DNA of 64,000 nucleotides from Sialis fuliginosa (Eukaryota > Arthropoda > Insecta > Megaloptera > Sialidae): contig OY540816.1 of the NCBI GenBank assembly GCA_961205875.1, positions 4,784,701-4,848,700 on the forward strand, given 5' to 3'. Positions within the stretch are counted from its first letter, which is position 1, and each line of letters opens with the position of its first letter. Shown piece by piece: positions 11,837-23,924 of this stretch. Made by a program: the position numbers and the translations under genes. The notes under the pieces are model-generated. The model saw nothing but the letters and a program-made list of their open reading frames with translations. It did no database searches and was not told the origin of the DNA.

Positions 11837-12486
11837 TAAATACGTGGAGATTTTGTTGCTAATTTGTTGCTAATTGGTGCCGACAATCATGATTTTGTAG
11901 CTCCATTCGTTTTCGAGAAAATCCGGATTAGCTAATTTAATAGCTTCAAACAGCTGTTCCGCGATATTTCTGGTAAAAATGAAGCTATCGGATTCAAACA
12001 GATGTCATAATTTGTTGCTAATTTGTGCCGCCAATCATATTTTTTTTCCTCCATTCGTTTCCGAAAAAATCCGGATTAATCCAGATATCGAAATTAAAAT
12101 TGAATTTAAAATAAAACAATCAAATAATTTTTATTTATATTTAATATTTTTTTCAAATAATGGAGGAAAAAAATTGATGGGCGACACAAATTAGCAACAA
12201 ATTATGACACCTGTTTGAATTCGATAGCTTCATTTTTCCCAGAAATATCACGGAACAGCAGTTTTGAAGTTATTAAGTTAGCTAATCCGGATTTTTTCGG
12301 AAACGAATGGAGGAAAAAAATATGATTGGCGGTACAAATTAGCAAGAAATTATAACACCTGTTTGAATTCGATAGCGTTATTTTACCCTGAAATATCGCA
12401 GAATAGCTGTTTAAAACTATTAAGTTAGCTAATCTGGATTTTCTCGAAAACGAATGGAGCAACAAAATCAGTTAAGGCACGTATTT
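11837..12486. repeat. Palindromic element with internal duplication (family U)
   Basis: The outer ends AAATACGTG... are inverted. A module with AATCCGGATT..., TTTCGGAAACGAATGGAGGA and a CAAATTAGCAACAAATTATG block is repeated both inverted and in direct order, giving at least four related modules. The flanks do not show a clear TSD. Confidence 0.65.
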
Positions 12487-12504
12487 TAACATGTACTAAA
12501 CCGT

Positions 12505-12603
12505 AAAAACCGATATTTTTATTTCGTTTCTGTTCTGGTTTTCGTTCCGGCAAAAAATAACGGTTTTTCCGGTTTTCGGTTCAGTTCCGGTTCGAAGCCC
12601 TGT
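12505..12603 (-). repeat. hAT end fragment (family I)
   Basis: Dense CCGGTTTTCGGTT-type motifs end in GGTTCGAAGCCCTG, the same as the right end of the element at 34556-35506. Confidence 0.65.
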
Positions 12604-13315
12604 TAATATTATAAATTTATATTAATATCAAAAATATCGTTTTGATTAGCATAAACTTGTAAAATCCATTCCATGGACTCGCCTTTATATTATGTATTCA
12701 ATGTATAATAGCTATTAAATTTTATAATTTGATTATTCCACTAAAGGATACGCTCTCGGACAATTTTTGATAGGTTGAAAGCCTAGCGAGGGTTCTTCAT
12801 GCATGTATAGGTGGTAGGTATGCAAATGCGGTTGCAAACAATGCTTATCAACATTCATAGCCGGGCGGGGAGAATAATTCCTCCATTTTGACTAAAAGTG
12901 GATTCCGGCAGTATAAAAACCGCCCTCGACTTGCTACTAAACGTCTTGATGATGAAATATCACGCCGTTTTATGAAAACAGTCGCGATGCGCGTTCCAGC
13001 ACTTCATAAAACTAGCGACAACGGCGACGGCGGCGGCGGAAAATGACGGTACGAGTTTGAATTCTTTGCATGCGATTTGTTATATCGTGCAATGTCTTTA
13101 TGACACTCTGCCACAATTGTGTCATGTGGTTTTGATGAAATTGAAACGGTCTAACATTACTTATACATTTCAAATGCCAAATTGTTTAAAAAAACTTTTA
13201 AAAAATTACATATGAAATATAAGTTTGAAGATTTTTTTGTAAACAAAAAACATTTTTGGGAGGGGGGATATCAACATTAGTGCTTAGAAAGAAGGAAAAT
13301 TTTTGCATATATCGA
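12604..13315. other. Non-coding stretch with GC-rich island
   Basis: About 12855-13060 is GC-rich with CpGs and a (GGC)n-like CGGCGACGGCGGCGGCGG run. It contains TATAAAAA at 12912-12919. A promoter is possible, but no gene start follows convincingly (the ATG at 13043 opens only five codons). Confidence 0.4.
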
Positions 13316-13480
13316 GGGGGAACAAATTAAACGCGCACTATTTTAAATGAAATGAGAAATAGTGAAAAGCATTACACTTAATAATTATTATAGAATTTGT
13401 AAACAAAATTGAACAGTATTTTTGTGTTTTAGCGTTAAGAAAATACTTTTTGTTCGTTAAAGAAATAAAATGATACATAG
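13316..13480. repeat. Dispersed repeat fragment
   Basis: The segment with AAACGCGCACTATTTTAAAT is related in inverse orientation to about 60345-60420. The class is unknown. Confidence 0.45.
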
Positions 13481-13739
13481 AAAAAAAATTGTTCCTTAAA
13501 ATGGTTAAATGAGTATTAAGTTGGTGAGATTTGTACTAAATGAGCAATATCATGTATTTATATAATATTTTATAAATCGTGCAGAGTTGATGGTCTAATA
13601 AAATATAAGTTAACTGTCCTTTGTTAGGACAATCTATTGGGGCGAAATCGAGTTGATTAGTTTTGGGTTGGTTAGTTTTTGTTAAGTTAAGTTCGAACCA
13701 GTTATGAAGAAAATAGTTAGAATTCTAGAAGACAGCAGC

Positions 13740-13966
13740 GAAAATGCATAAATACAAGAGTAAACATCCGTTATCAGTTATTACGTTAAAAAAATCACTT
13801 GTTATATTATAATGGAGAGAATAATATTACCTATATTATTCATTTTATTCTAACTTGTTAGTTTGTCAGAAATGTTTTAATAAAATAAGAATCACGTATA
13901 CTATTCACTGTTAAGATTACGTATAAGAAAGTCCCATGGTTTTCAAGGCAGATATTTTACGTGTAT
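13740..13966 (+). mobile_element. Family F repeat, partial copy
   Basis: Matches the last third of 10024-10789, ending in CAAGGCAGATATTTTACG. The left part is missing. Confidence 0.65.
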
Positions 13967-13994
13967 CTCCGGAACGCATGTTGACATATATGTA

Positions 13995-14158
13995 TGTAAG
14001 TCTTGAGGCTTTCGCGCTGATCTTGATATGGATCTTGGCTTCAGAGCTCTTCTAAAAGTTTTAAAAGAGCTCTGAAGATGTCTACCGCAATGTGTGATGA
14101 AACATTGGCCGATAACATGACCAAATAGACGCGGTTTACACCCAGAAGCCAAGTCCCA
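13995..14158. repeat. Family Y inverted fragment, hammerhead-like
   Basis: It has CTCTGAAGATGTCTACCGCA followed by GTGTGATGAAACATTGGCC and ends ACCCAGAAGCCAAG. It is a decayed relative of 59405-59620, with CpG positions turned to TG/CA. The left half is in inverse orientation. Confidence 0.6.
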
Positions 14159-14168
14159 TATTGATATA

Positions 14169-15029
14169 CAGGATGGGACATTTAAAGTATTACAGATTAT
14201 TATCTCAGAACCATCGCATATTTGAAAAAAACGTTTAAAGCGAAAAATGTTTGGTTGTGAGGGGGTAATCGAATAGTAATATTTCTTTGTTATTTTAACG
14301 TGGCCTTAAAGAATATTTGAAGGTCAACTTTATTTTTTAAATAGGATCCTATAGTTTTTAGTTAGTAATCTTATTCTTCGTAAAAAAACACGAATCTTTC
14401 ATTGAACAACCTAAGATTTCCAATATATCTAACAAAATAATTCGAGATTTTGAACTTTCAAGAATTTTTTACTCATAAAACCATATACTTTACATAGTAA
14501 AAAAGTACAAGATACAAAAAATGTTTAATTTGGTCTGATAAAGCTTATAGAGTTATTTAAAAAATTTAAAAAACTGTTTAATTTTTTTGTTCTATTTCTT
14601 TTATTTTAGCAAAACCAAAAAATATACGAAATGTTAAAGAAATTCTAAAATAATTATCCAAGTTTCATTAAATTAAAATAAACATTTTTTGTATTTTGTC
14701 CTTTTTTTCTAAAAATGATCTCTGAGTAAAAAAATCTTAAATGTACAAAATCTCGAAATTCTTTTGTTAGATATCTCAGGTTGTTCAAAAAAAGTTGTCT
14801 ATGAAAGATTCGTGATTTTTCAGATTACTAAATAAAAACTTATAGTTTTTATTTAGTAATCTAAAAAAAATCTAAAAAATGACCTTCAAATATTCTTGAA
14901 GGTCACGTTAAAAAAATATTACTATTCGATTACCCCCTCACAACCAAACATTTTATGTTTTAAACATTTTTTCCAAATATGCGATGGTTCTCAGATAATA
15001 ATCTGCAACACTTTAAATACCCCACCCTG
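14169..15029. mobile_element. Long-TIR foldback element, family K copy 1
   Basis: The arms of about 400 bp start CAGGATGGGACATTTAAAGT and end in the complement of CAGGGTGGGGTATTTAAAGT. TA flanks both ends. No coding region. Confidence 0.85.
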
Positions 15030-15031
15030 TA

Positions 15032-15636
15032 TAATATAATTTGTGATAACGTTTTCCATACCTTTCAAATTAAAACGACAACATACATAATACATATACT
15101 CAGAAACAAACTAGAATCAAAAGTCAAAGAGCTTACATATAATATGGTTTTATGTATGTATATAAATAGCACAGTGTTTCACAAGAACAAAAACTACATT
15201 GGATTCGTTTCATACATCTGAAATCTATAAATAATTGTATTATCAATAAGTAATTAATATGTAGAACGTGGAAACTACTCATAAAAGATGAACTGTCAAT
15301 TCCTGGCTTGAGAATTAACTCAACACGTTGTCTCATAAAAGTTAACGTGCTCTTCCTGAGCGGACGTGACGTCATAAAGCGGCACTTGTAAAAGTGCTGG
15401 GAACGCCAAACCGATTATCGTGAAACAATGACTCGATTTTATATACAACACTGGCATGCACGCAGGTACATACCAACAGCATATGTGATTATTGATAAGT
15501 CACAAAGAATTTCTCGAATTTAGGAAAAAAATTAATTTTTGTAAATTTGTATATTTAAGGTTTTAGAATTGCACAATTTGTGGTGAAGCGTATAAATTAA
15601 AAAGTGTTTTTTTTTTCGGTCATTCAATTTAAAAAA
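15032..15636. other. Non-coding stretch with CRE-bearing island
   Basis: A GC-richer patch at about 15352-15480 carries a perfect TGACGTCA at 15367-15374 overlapping GTCATAAA, with GCGGCACTTGTAAAAGTGC (an ACTT-containing palindrome) next to it. No exon recognised. Confidence 0.4.
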
Positions 15637-16420
15637 ACATCTGCCAAGTAAATGCACAGTGCTTCCTCGTGCTAAATTCACTAAAGGTAGTTAATTGTTC
15701 AACAATTTAAATAAAAACTAATAGTGTTTATATAAATTGCCTGGAATTGGTTAACCATTTAATTTTTATACAATTTTACTAAAAAATATGAGTTCGAAAT
15801 TTTTCTTAAAACGCATCTGAATATTTTTCATATATTTTTAATTTTTTGACAATTTCAATCTAAATCTAAATTTATGCAAATGTCAAAATGGCATTTAAAA
15901 CGTCAAAATGACATTTAATATATCCAAGCAAATATCAATTAAGAAAAAACAAAACACGAATTTTTAAAATAAATTGAGATAAATCTTTGTAAGGGAATAT
16001 TTTACAACAAACGTTGTAAACCCATATTATAGGAAATTTAATGCTCTATAAAAAATATTCTATAAAATTTTCACGTAAAATGTGTCGTTCTTGAGATATC
16101 TTGAAAAAATAAATATTTTGTGGTGTCACTCCTCCCCCTTACACATGATTTTGATGATTTTGAAATGGGACCGTCCTCAAGCCAGACCCAACAATCCGAC
16201 CAAGTTTCAATAATATCGGTTCAGTGGTTCATGAGTTATGCGTGTGACAAGGATTCAGGGGACAGACGGACGGACGGACGGACAGACACGGAACGAAGAG
16301 TGTTTGTCTTGACGTGAAACGGAAAGATCAATTTAAAATTTTGAATTCAGAGAACATTTTTTTTGACTCAATCTGAAACGATCACAAAGCTTCTCGTATC
16401 TTCGATATTGCGAGGAAGCA
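15637..16420 (+). mobile_element. Family A repeat, copy 1
   Basis: Starts ACATCTGCCAAGTAAATGCA, contains repeated GTCAAAATGACATTT units and a (GGAC)n tract, and ends CTTCGATATTGCGAGGAAGC. Five other long copies occur in the window. Runs of A lie at both borders. No coding capacity; the element class is unresolved. Confidence 0.85.
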
Positions 16421-16816
16421 AAACTGCTCTTCCGAAGTAGTGTGCCGGGTACTTCCGATAAGATGAAGCAGGGCATACCAAGTTATTATTAAATTATTGG
16501 TATTTCTCTATATTCCATATGAATTTGATCTGGATGTGTATTGATGGAAGATGAATACTACTTTAGATTCTGTAATAAGCTTAATGAAAGGTACTTCCGG
16601 TAGGATATCCTTACGCAGACCAACGGTTTCATGTATATATGTTTGGATTGTCTTTCTATAACTACCTTTAAATATTCGGATGTTCGATGTCGTTACAATT
16701 TTTGCGGTCGCCTCTCGAACTATTAGGTTTTCCTACAAATTACTAGTTAACATATAGTTTTATCTGTTACTCTTGAAGCTTCAATGCATTGAAATTTGCT
16801 ATCTTTAATTGTTTTT
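16421..16816. other. Spacer between two family A copies
   Basis: Non-coding; nothing recognised. Confidence 0.4.
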
Positions 16817-17492
16817 GCTTCATCGCAATATCGAAGATACGAGAAGCATTGTGATCGTTTCAGATTGAGACAAAAAAAATGTTCTCCGATTTCAAAATTC
16901 ACTTTTTGTTCCGTGTCTGGCTGTCTGTCCGTCCGTCCGTCCGTCCCCCGAATCCTTGTCACACGCATAACTCATGAACCACTGAATCGATATTATTGAA
17001 ACTTGGTCGGATGGTTGGGTTAGGCTTGAGGACGGACCTATTAAAAAATTATTAAAATCGTATGTAAGGAGGAGGAGTGTTATCCGAAAATAGATATTTT
17101 TTAAGATATCTCAAGAATGACACATGTTACGTGAATTTTTTAGAATCTTTTTGTAGAATGTAGAGCATTCGATTTTCTATAAAGTATGTCAATACAACTT
17201 TTGTAGTAAAATATTTCCTTACGAACATTTATCTCTTTGTTTAAAAAGACGTTATTTTTTTTTAATCGCTATGACTTATTAAATGTCATTTTGATGTTTG
17301 CATAGCAGAAAAATTTACATTTAGATTGAAATTGTCAAAAATATAGGAAAAAATAAACAGGTGCGTATTAAAAAAATTTCGAAATAAAATTGTATAAAAA
17401 TTAAATTTGTGGTTTTTATTAAAATTGTTCGATAAGTAATTACATTTGGTGAATTTAGCACATGGAAGCACTGTGCATTTACTTGGTAGATG
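16817..17492 (-). mobile_element. Family A repeat, copy 2
   Basis: Reverse copy from GCTTCATCGCAATATCGAAG to TACTTGGTAGATG, flanked by TTTTT on both sides. Slightly shortened in the repeated GTCAAAATGACA zone. Confidence 0.85.
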
Positions 17493-17519
17493 TTTTTGTT
17501 GTATATTTTATACAGGCTA

Positions 17520-18250
17520 AGACTCTGTAATTATTGTTATTTAAATATCAGGTAATTGGTAGATATGGCGGGGAAAAATTGAAACAAATATTCTCGATTA
17601 ATCGAATCGTTTCTTATTCGACTCAAAAACTCCTGGGATAGGTTCAACTGGGGTAAAAGTGAAATAAAATACAAATCTTTTACGTTTTTTAACAGTTAGC
17701 GATACAAATTCATACTTTAATTTTTTCTACTAGATGCGCTTATGAATAACCATTTTAAATACTTACGTCATTTGAACTGTTCGATACAACACAGACTTTA
17801 AAAATGAAAAAAGTGTGTTTCATTTTTAACCTCTAATTTGGGAAAAAGTGAAACAGGTAAGGGAAAAAGTGAAACAGGCCTCTAATGGAAAATATTTCTC
17901 GAAAAATTAAAAGAAAAGCTACAAAGGCAACTTTGATTTATCGTCTTTGTGGCATATCAATGTGAAATTGTAACTTTAATTAATATCTGAGCTATACAGA
18001 AAGTTATGTGCAAAGATTTAAAATTTAATTCACACGTTTTGACATCGACTAACAGGGAAATCTGTAGGGGTGACACATCACTTATTATGCGATTCATATT
18101 TTCAGGTCGCTTTAACAAACCTTTAATGTTGATGTCAGTTTTTATAATTATCCATAAACAAATTAGTTTTTTAGTTGCAAGCTTGTTTCACTTTTACCCC
18201 ATTTTTTTGGTGTTATTTATATTTACCGCGCTCGACCCTATATTATTATC
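17520..18250. repeat. Stretch with inverted GGGGTAAAAGTGAAA motifs
   Basis: GGGGTAAAAGTGAAA occurs near 17650, GGGAAAAAGTGAAACAGG twice near 17845-17880, and the complement GTTTCACTTTTACCCC near 18185. It may be a degenerate TIR element of about 550 bp; no TSD identified. The 82-codon frame at 18006 shows no similarity. Confidence 0.4.
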
Positions 18251-18793
18251 ATAATAAATAACTTTATTAATATACGTTATAAGTAAATATTAGACCTTGT
18301 TTTAGATACGTGGTTTTGACGTCTATAACTAAAAACGTCACTGGTATATAGGTATATGTATTTGTAATGGATATTGGACGCACAATAAATCAACAGTTCT
18401 GTTTTATGTTTCAATCATAACAACTTGTTTTCCGTGGAACAAATATCTCATATCAAAGTCTACTTGATTCTATAAATGTATCGTTGTTTATCATGTGGTA
18501 CAAAATCGAACAAAACCTTTAAAATCAAACTCTTATTAATAGCTTAGTGTAAAAAAGATTTTTTTTTAAATTTGTTAACCAGTCTCTAACAATAATTTTT
18601 GATAACAGCCAAATGTCAAAATGTATTTATAAGCAACACGTTAATGAATTAAGTACTATATGCTATCGTTATAATATTATATATATGTTATTATAACGAT
18701 AGCTAATAATAATAATACCTATATGTTACATTACAAATACTTTATAAATAATTTAATTAGTCATAATACTGATTCTGAGCACAGATAAAAAAG
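18251..18793. other. Non-coding stretch with hairpin
   Basis: Contains a perfect hairpin with 15-bp arms (GCTATCGTTATAATA and its complement, 18662-18676 and 18689-18703). Nothing else recognised. Confidence 0.45.
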
Positions 18794-19588
18794 ACATCTG
18801 CCAAGTAAATGCACAGTGCTTCCTCGTGCTAAATTCACCAAAGGTAGTTAAATATTCAACAATTTAAATAAAAATCGATAGTGTTTAGATAAATTGCCTG
18901 GAATTGGTTAACCATTTAATTTTTATACCATTTTACTAAAAAATATTAGTTCGAAATTTTTCTTAAAACGCACCTGAATATTTTTTCACATATTTTTAAT
19001 TTTTTGACAATTTCAATCTAAATCTAAATTTATGCAAACGTCAAAATGACATTTAAAACGTCAAAATGACATTTAAAACGCCAAAATGACATTTAAAACG
19101 TCAAAATGACATTTAAAGCAAATATCAATTTAAACAAAAAAACAAAACACGAATTTTTAAAATAAATTGAGATACATCTTTGTAAGTGAATATTTTACAA
19201 CAAACATTGTAGACCCATATTATAGGAAATTAAATGCTCTACAAAAAATATTCTATAAAATTTTCACGTAACATGTATCGTTCTTGAGATATCTGTAAAA
19301 ATAAATATTTTGGGGTGTCACCCCTCCCCCTTACACACGATTTTGATGATTTTGATCCAACCATCCGACCAAGTTTCAATAATATAGGTTTAGTGATTCA
19401 TGAGTTATGCGTGTGACAAGGATTCAGGACACAGACGGGCGGACAGACAGACAGACATGGAACGAAAAGTGTTTACCTTGACGTGAAACGGATAAATCAA
19501 TTTAAAATTTTGAAATCGGAGAACATTTTTTTTGTCTCAATTTGAAACGATCACAAAGCTTCTCGTATCTTCGATATTGCGAGGAAGT
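18794..19588 (+). mobile_element. Family A repeat, copy 3
   Basis: Full-length copy from GACATCTGCCAAGTAAATGC to GATATTGCGAGGAAG. The GTCAAAATGACATTTAAAAC unit is repeated four times here. Confidence 0.85.
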
Positions 19589-19794
19589 AATATTACATAA
19601 CATCGAAGATGGAATTAATAATTTTGAATTATCAAACTAATTAATTCGATAAATTGTATGTAAATGGGATTTTCATTGTCAGCATTATAATTATGTACAT
19701 GCATCAGAATTTTGATTGTCAGAGTATAGAATATTCGAGATTTTGAACAGACAGGATTTTGATTATTTGGATTATAGGTACGTTTTGACTACAT

Positions 19795-20719
19795 TAGAGC
19801 TGGGAGCGGGCCGTGAATTTTTCGGGTCACGTTGGGTCACGGCTGTGGCCCGACGTAAGCGTAAGTGATTTTTAAATCTTGAATTGTGAGTATATTTTGA
19901 AGATAATTTTTTTATGAATTTATTTGATTGATCTGAACTAATAATCTATAAATATAGTAATGTTTTAAAACGAATTTTGACGTTAAAAATACAGTATAAA
20001 AAATAAATGTCATTTTTAGTAGCTCTTTCACATGGTCAGTATTGCCAACTCTATCGGAACACCAAACCAGATTTAAAAATGCATTGTAGTTTTATTTTTT
20101 TATGTCCGGTATTATAAAGGAACTCGCAATACTGGCTTGCAAGCACTCTCAAATGAGATATCAAACTTATATGACAGTTCTTTTGGAGTTTGTTGAAGAC
20201 TTTGACAAGTTTCGCGCACGCGTTGTAGGTAATGGTGATATTATGAAAATTATTATGGTCAAAGACCTCAACTGTGTTACAATTAGTTGAAGTGTCACTG
20301 CTCTAAATTCCATAGCTACTAGTACAGAATTAATACCCCATTTAAAAGTGCTTGCAAGCTAGTAAATTTTGCGAGCTTCTCTATAATACCGGACATTATT
20401 GTTTTGTTTACTATTACTTGTACTAGAAATTCAGTTTAGAAGATATAATATGAATATAAATATACACATAATACAATGCACGTATAAAACATTAATTTTC
20501 ATCTTTTCAAAATTTAATTTACAACAATTACATTAAATCGTGTCACGAGCGTGACCCACCGTGCGTGATCGGGCGTGAGTAAAAAAAATAGGATTCGTGA
20601 GTGTGCGTGATCGTGAATATTTTGTTTTTGTAACCGTGAGTGAGCAGGCGTGATTCATTTTTTTTTCTCTTGTGAGCGTGCGTGATCGTGAGCAAAAATT
20701 ATTCACGCGTCCAGCTCTA
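19795..20719 (+). mobile_element. hAT-type element with CGTGA-rich ends
   Basis: Ends are TAGAGCTGGGAGCGGGCCGT and the complement of TAGAGCTGGACGCGTGAA. The 8-bp flanks GACTACAT and GACTACAA match at 7 of 8. A Harbinger-like MITE sits inside at 20103-20395. Confidence 0.85.
20103..20395 (+). mobile_element. PIF/Harbinger-like MITE (family C), nested
   Basis: TIRs are TGTCCGGTATTATAAAGGA and the complement of TGTCCGGTATTATAGAGAA; TTA is duplicated at 20100-20102 and 20396-20398. The related element at 5625-6315 shows the unoccupied site with one TTA. Non-coding. Confidence 0.9.
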
Positions 20720-20727
20720 GACTACAA

Positions 20728-21009
20728 TAATATCTACAATTATTATTATACATTTACTAGGAACGTATTCTCGATTTGCTTTCTGCAGTAAAATCTCGAT
20801 TTAACGGATTAAGGCTTTTGGACATAAATTTCCGTTTATATCTGTATTATAACAATAGTCATTTGACGTTGCGGTCGAGTTGTTTTAGAATTTGTTATGT
20901 GCTATAAAAGTATTATTTTAAAAGTAAATAAACATTTATTGTTGTTAGTAAGTGGTGAAAAATGTTTGTGTACAATCTGTTGTTTTAAATGTAAAAACGA
21001 ATCATTTTT
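20728..21009. other. Non-coding spacer
   Basis: Nothing recognised. Confidence 0.4.
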
Positions 21010-21376
21010 TAGGTTTCCGTAGAAAACTAGGAAACCTTATAGTTTCGCTATGTCCGTCCTCAAAAATTTTAAGCCGATTAAGATGAAATTTGGTATACGG
21101 ACGAAGACTGATAACCCAATAAACAGAAATGATAATATTTAAAAAAAAAAAAAATTTGGACCCTCTTTCCATAGACTGAAAAGTATTTTTTTTTTAAATG
21201 TTCACTTAATCTATTAAGTGGGAGGTCTTTAGATAGATCTCCTAAAATGCAATAAAAAATGTAATGACATTTTGATTTTAACCCTTCAGTCACGATATAT
21301 TTGCATTTAAATGTCGTTATCAGAGCGTCCGTTGAAATAACTCTTGTTTATAAATCGTAATGACTACGGAAACCTA
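21010..21376. mobile_element. Family H element, short copy
   Basis: Inverted ends TAGGTTTCCGTAG and its complement CTACGGAAACCTA. Related to 36250-37000. Carries ATCGGCTTAA-type sequence before a GGACGGACAT-type motif in inverse order. Confidence 0.75.
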
Positions 21377-21483
21377 TCATAATAAACACAGAAAGTCAAC
21401 GTTTAAATAATAAAACATTTAAATGTGATAAATTCTTTCTTGTAAGCATAAACCTGCAGAATGTACATAGGTATATGTATACG

Positions 21484-21518
<35 letters not shown>

Positions 21519-22309
21519 TATTCATATATATGACCATCTTGATATTATTTAAATATACCTATTTTGTAGGGGTTTTTTTTAGGTCAAAATATTAATTAAA
21601 GAACTAAACCAATGTTCAAATCATTTTAATTAATAGCGCTTATTTTAATTTTCAACATTTTTGTCTTCATCAGAAATTAATAATTATCCCTATAAGAAAT
21701 CATAAACATAAGTAAGTAACATAAGCAAATGAACAAGATATTCATAGATATAAACATATTTTTTTTACTTACAATTTAAACAGTAATTAGTGTGACCATA
21801 TGTATGTAGTAAAAGATGCATATTACATCAAAAAAATTTTTTTTAAATATTAAAAAGTACCCATTCTTGTACAAAAGACTAAAAATATGTAAATGTGATA
21901 TCCAACAGATAAAACAATATATAAAAACAATTTCTTTAAAACATTAAAACTTAAAAATTTAGTTTAAAGTATATATATATATATATATTCGATAACGGTG
22001 CTTTTATGATAAATTTGATTGTCGTACAAGGTCACGTTCGTTTTTCCTCTTAATGTAAACAACAACTCTTATGTAGTTTTAGAAAGCCGCAGAGAATTCG
22101 TTTCTTCGCTGATCTTGTTATATGTGTACCTACTTACTTGAAAAAAAAATAGATAAATAAAATGTTGTTTACATATTTATTGATAATATTTTAAATTATT
22201 TGTTATTTTCAGTTCATTATTGAGCTACATAGTGTGCAGTTGTATAGCTCTAAAATGTGCAGTTCTAAAAGTTTATTTGCGCAGTTCTTAAGGCAGTATT
22301 GTATAGTAT
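21377..22309. other. Non-coding stretch with two AT microsatellites
   Basis: (TA)n tracts lie at about 21485-21514 and 21966-21985. The rest is AT-rich with no recognised feature. Confidence 0.6.
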
Positions 22310-22700
22310 TTACTAAACCGATTATAAATAAATATATCGAGTGAAAATTTTGAAATCGTATAACAATAATTTTTCTTTAAAAAATGCTCACATAGCTTTT
22401 CGTATTTTTGATAATAAAACAACTCATAACAAAGATACAACGCATTTTATTCATTATTGAATAAAAATCACAATTGCCATGGAAAACTAAAATAGGCGTC
22501 AGCAAAAACTACAACAATCACTCGATTGCAATATTAAAAAGTCAAGTAAGCTTTGGAAAAAAGAATACTTGATGTTTAAAATTTTTATGTTTATTAAAAT
22601 TCGTTGCTTATTTTGTTAATGTATAACAGCAATGCTGGCTTTAGGGAGGGATTTTTTTGTGAATTCCGGCGATTCCGGTACCGGTACAATCCTATTGATA
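22310..22700 (+). mobile_element. Family P repeat, copy 1
   Basis: From CTAAACCGATTATAAATAAA to GCAATGCTGGCTTTAGGG, matching 30590-30960 and, inverted, 39870-40240. Class unknown. An ATTCCGGCGATTCCGGTACC tail follows. Confidence 0.7.
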
Positions 22701-23299
22701 AGTAGTGTTCAAAGAAAATGTCATATTTTTACAGTTATTAAATTATTAAGTGAGTTAATAATCCACAGATTTTTAGATTCAAATAATAAGAAATAAGAAA
22801 TATTTTAATAATTTTAACTGTAAAATAGATCATTTATACTAACTGAATAAACAATTACATGCCTATGTAAATATTCATATGTGTTATATTTACAGTAATG
22901 CCAAAACAAATTAACTTAATTTTTTTGCTAGAAACTGAATATTGTTATCCTAAAATAATTTTCATTTACTTTTATAAATGTCGAAATATAATCCAGTTTC
23001 AAACGTGTTTTATAAATATACATGATTGTCAGATGCTTTTATATTGTCAATATGTGAAGCAAAAACACTCGTAGATTTATTCCAGATCATTGTTTAGCGC
23101 AAAGCTTTTATCTGTCAACAAATTTAATTAACTATGAAGAAAAAGGGTTGTACGGACACGTGAGAGGAATTTTGTAACTGGCAATGAGATTGGATTTAGA
23201 TTTTCTTTAAAAGTTTCAAAAATACCTATCTAGTAAAAATTGACGGTCTTATAATTTCTAATACTATAAAATTCCTATATTAGTACGCAAGATAAATTA
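22701..23299. other. Non-coding stretch, nothing recognised
   Basis: AT-rich; no exon or shared repeat recognised. Confidence 0.4.
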
Positions 23300-23755
23300 C
23301 AATATCGAAGATACGAGAAGCTTTGTGATCGTTTTAGATTAAGACAAAAAAAATTTTTCTCCAATTTCAAAATTTTAAATTGATCTTTCCGTTTCACGTC
23401 AAGACAAATACTTTTCGTTCCGTGTTTGTCTGTCTGTCCGTCCGTCCGTCTGTCCCCTGAATCCTTGTCACACGCATAACTCATGAATCACTGAACCGAT
23501 ATTATTGAAACTTGGTTGGATGGTTGGGTCTGGCTTAAGGACGGTTCCATTTCAAAATCATCAAAACCGTGTGTAAAGGGGAGGGGTGACACCCTAAAAT
23601 ATTTATTTTTTCAAGATTTCTCAAGAACGACACATGTTACGTAAAAATTTTATAGAATATTTTTTGTAGAGCATTAAATTTACTATAATATAGGTCTACA
23701 ACATTTGTTGTAAAATATTCCCTTACAAAGATTTAACTCTCTTATTTTAAAAAAT
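23300..23755 (-). mobile_element. Family A repeat, copy 4 (truncated)
   Basis: Starts CAATATCGAAGATACGAGAA and stops inside the AATTTATTTTAAAA zone; the ACATCTGCC end is missing. Confidence 0.8.
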
Positions 23756-23924
23756 CGCCGAACTAAATACCCATTATAGTACAACGTAGAACGTACATAA
23801 ACAAAATATTTTATGAAAAGTACATACAGTTGATTGTGTTTGGTAAAGTACTTAAGTACAAGTACAATTATGTACTTACTAGGCTATCGAAATGAGCCAC
23901 GCTATTCAAAGGGAAATCTAACTT

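Noticed and set aside
12912-12919. TATA box of a host promoter
   Set aside because: TATAAAAA in a GC-rich island, but no transcript start or reading frame follows; left only as a possibility.
16120-16317. Frames containing MSYACDKDSGDRRTDG as a conserved gene
   Set aside because: They recur in family A copies in both orientations and come from the (GGAC)n tract and its flank.
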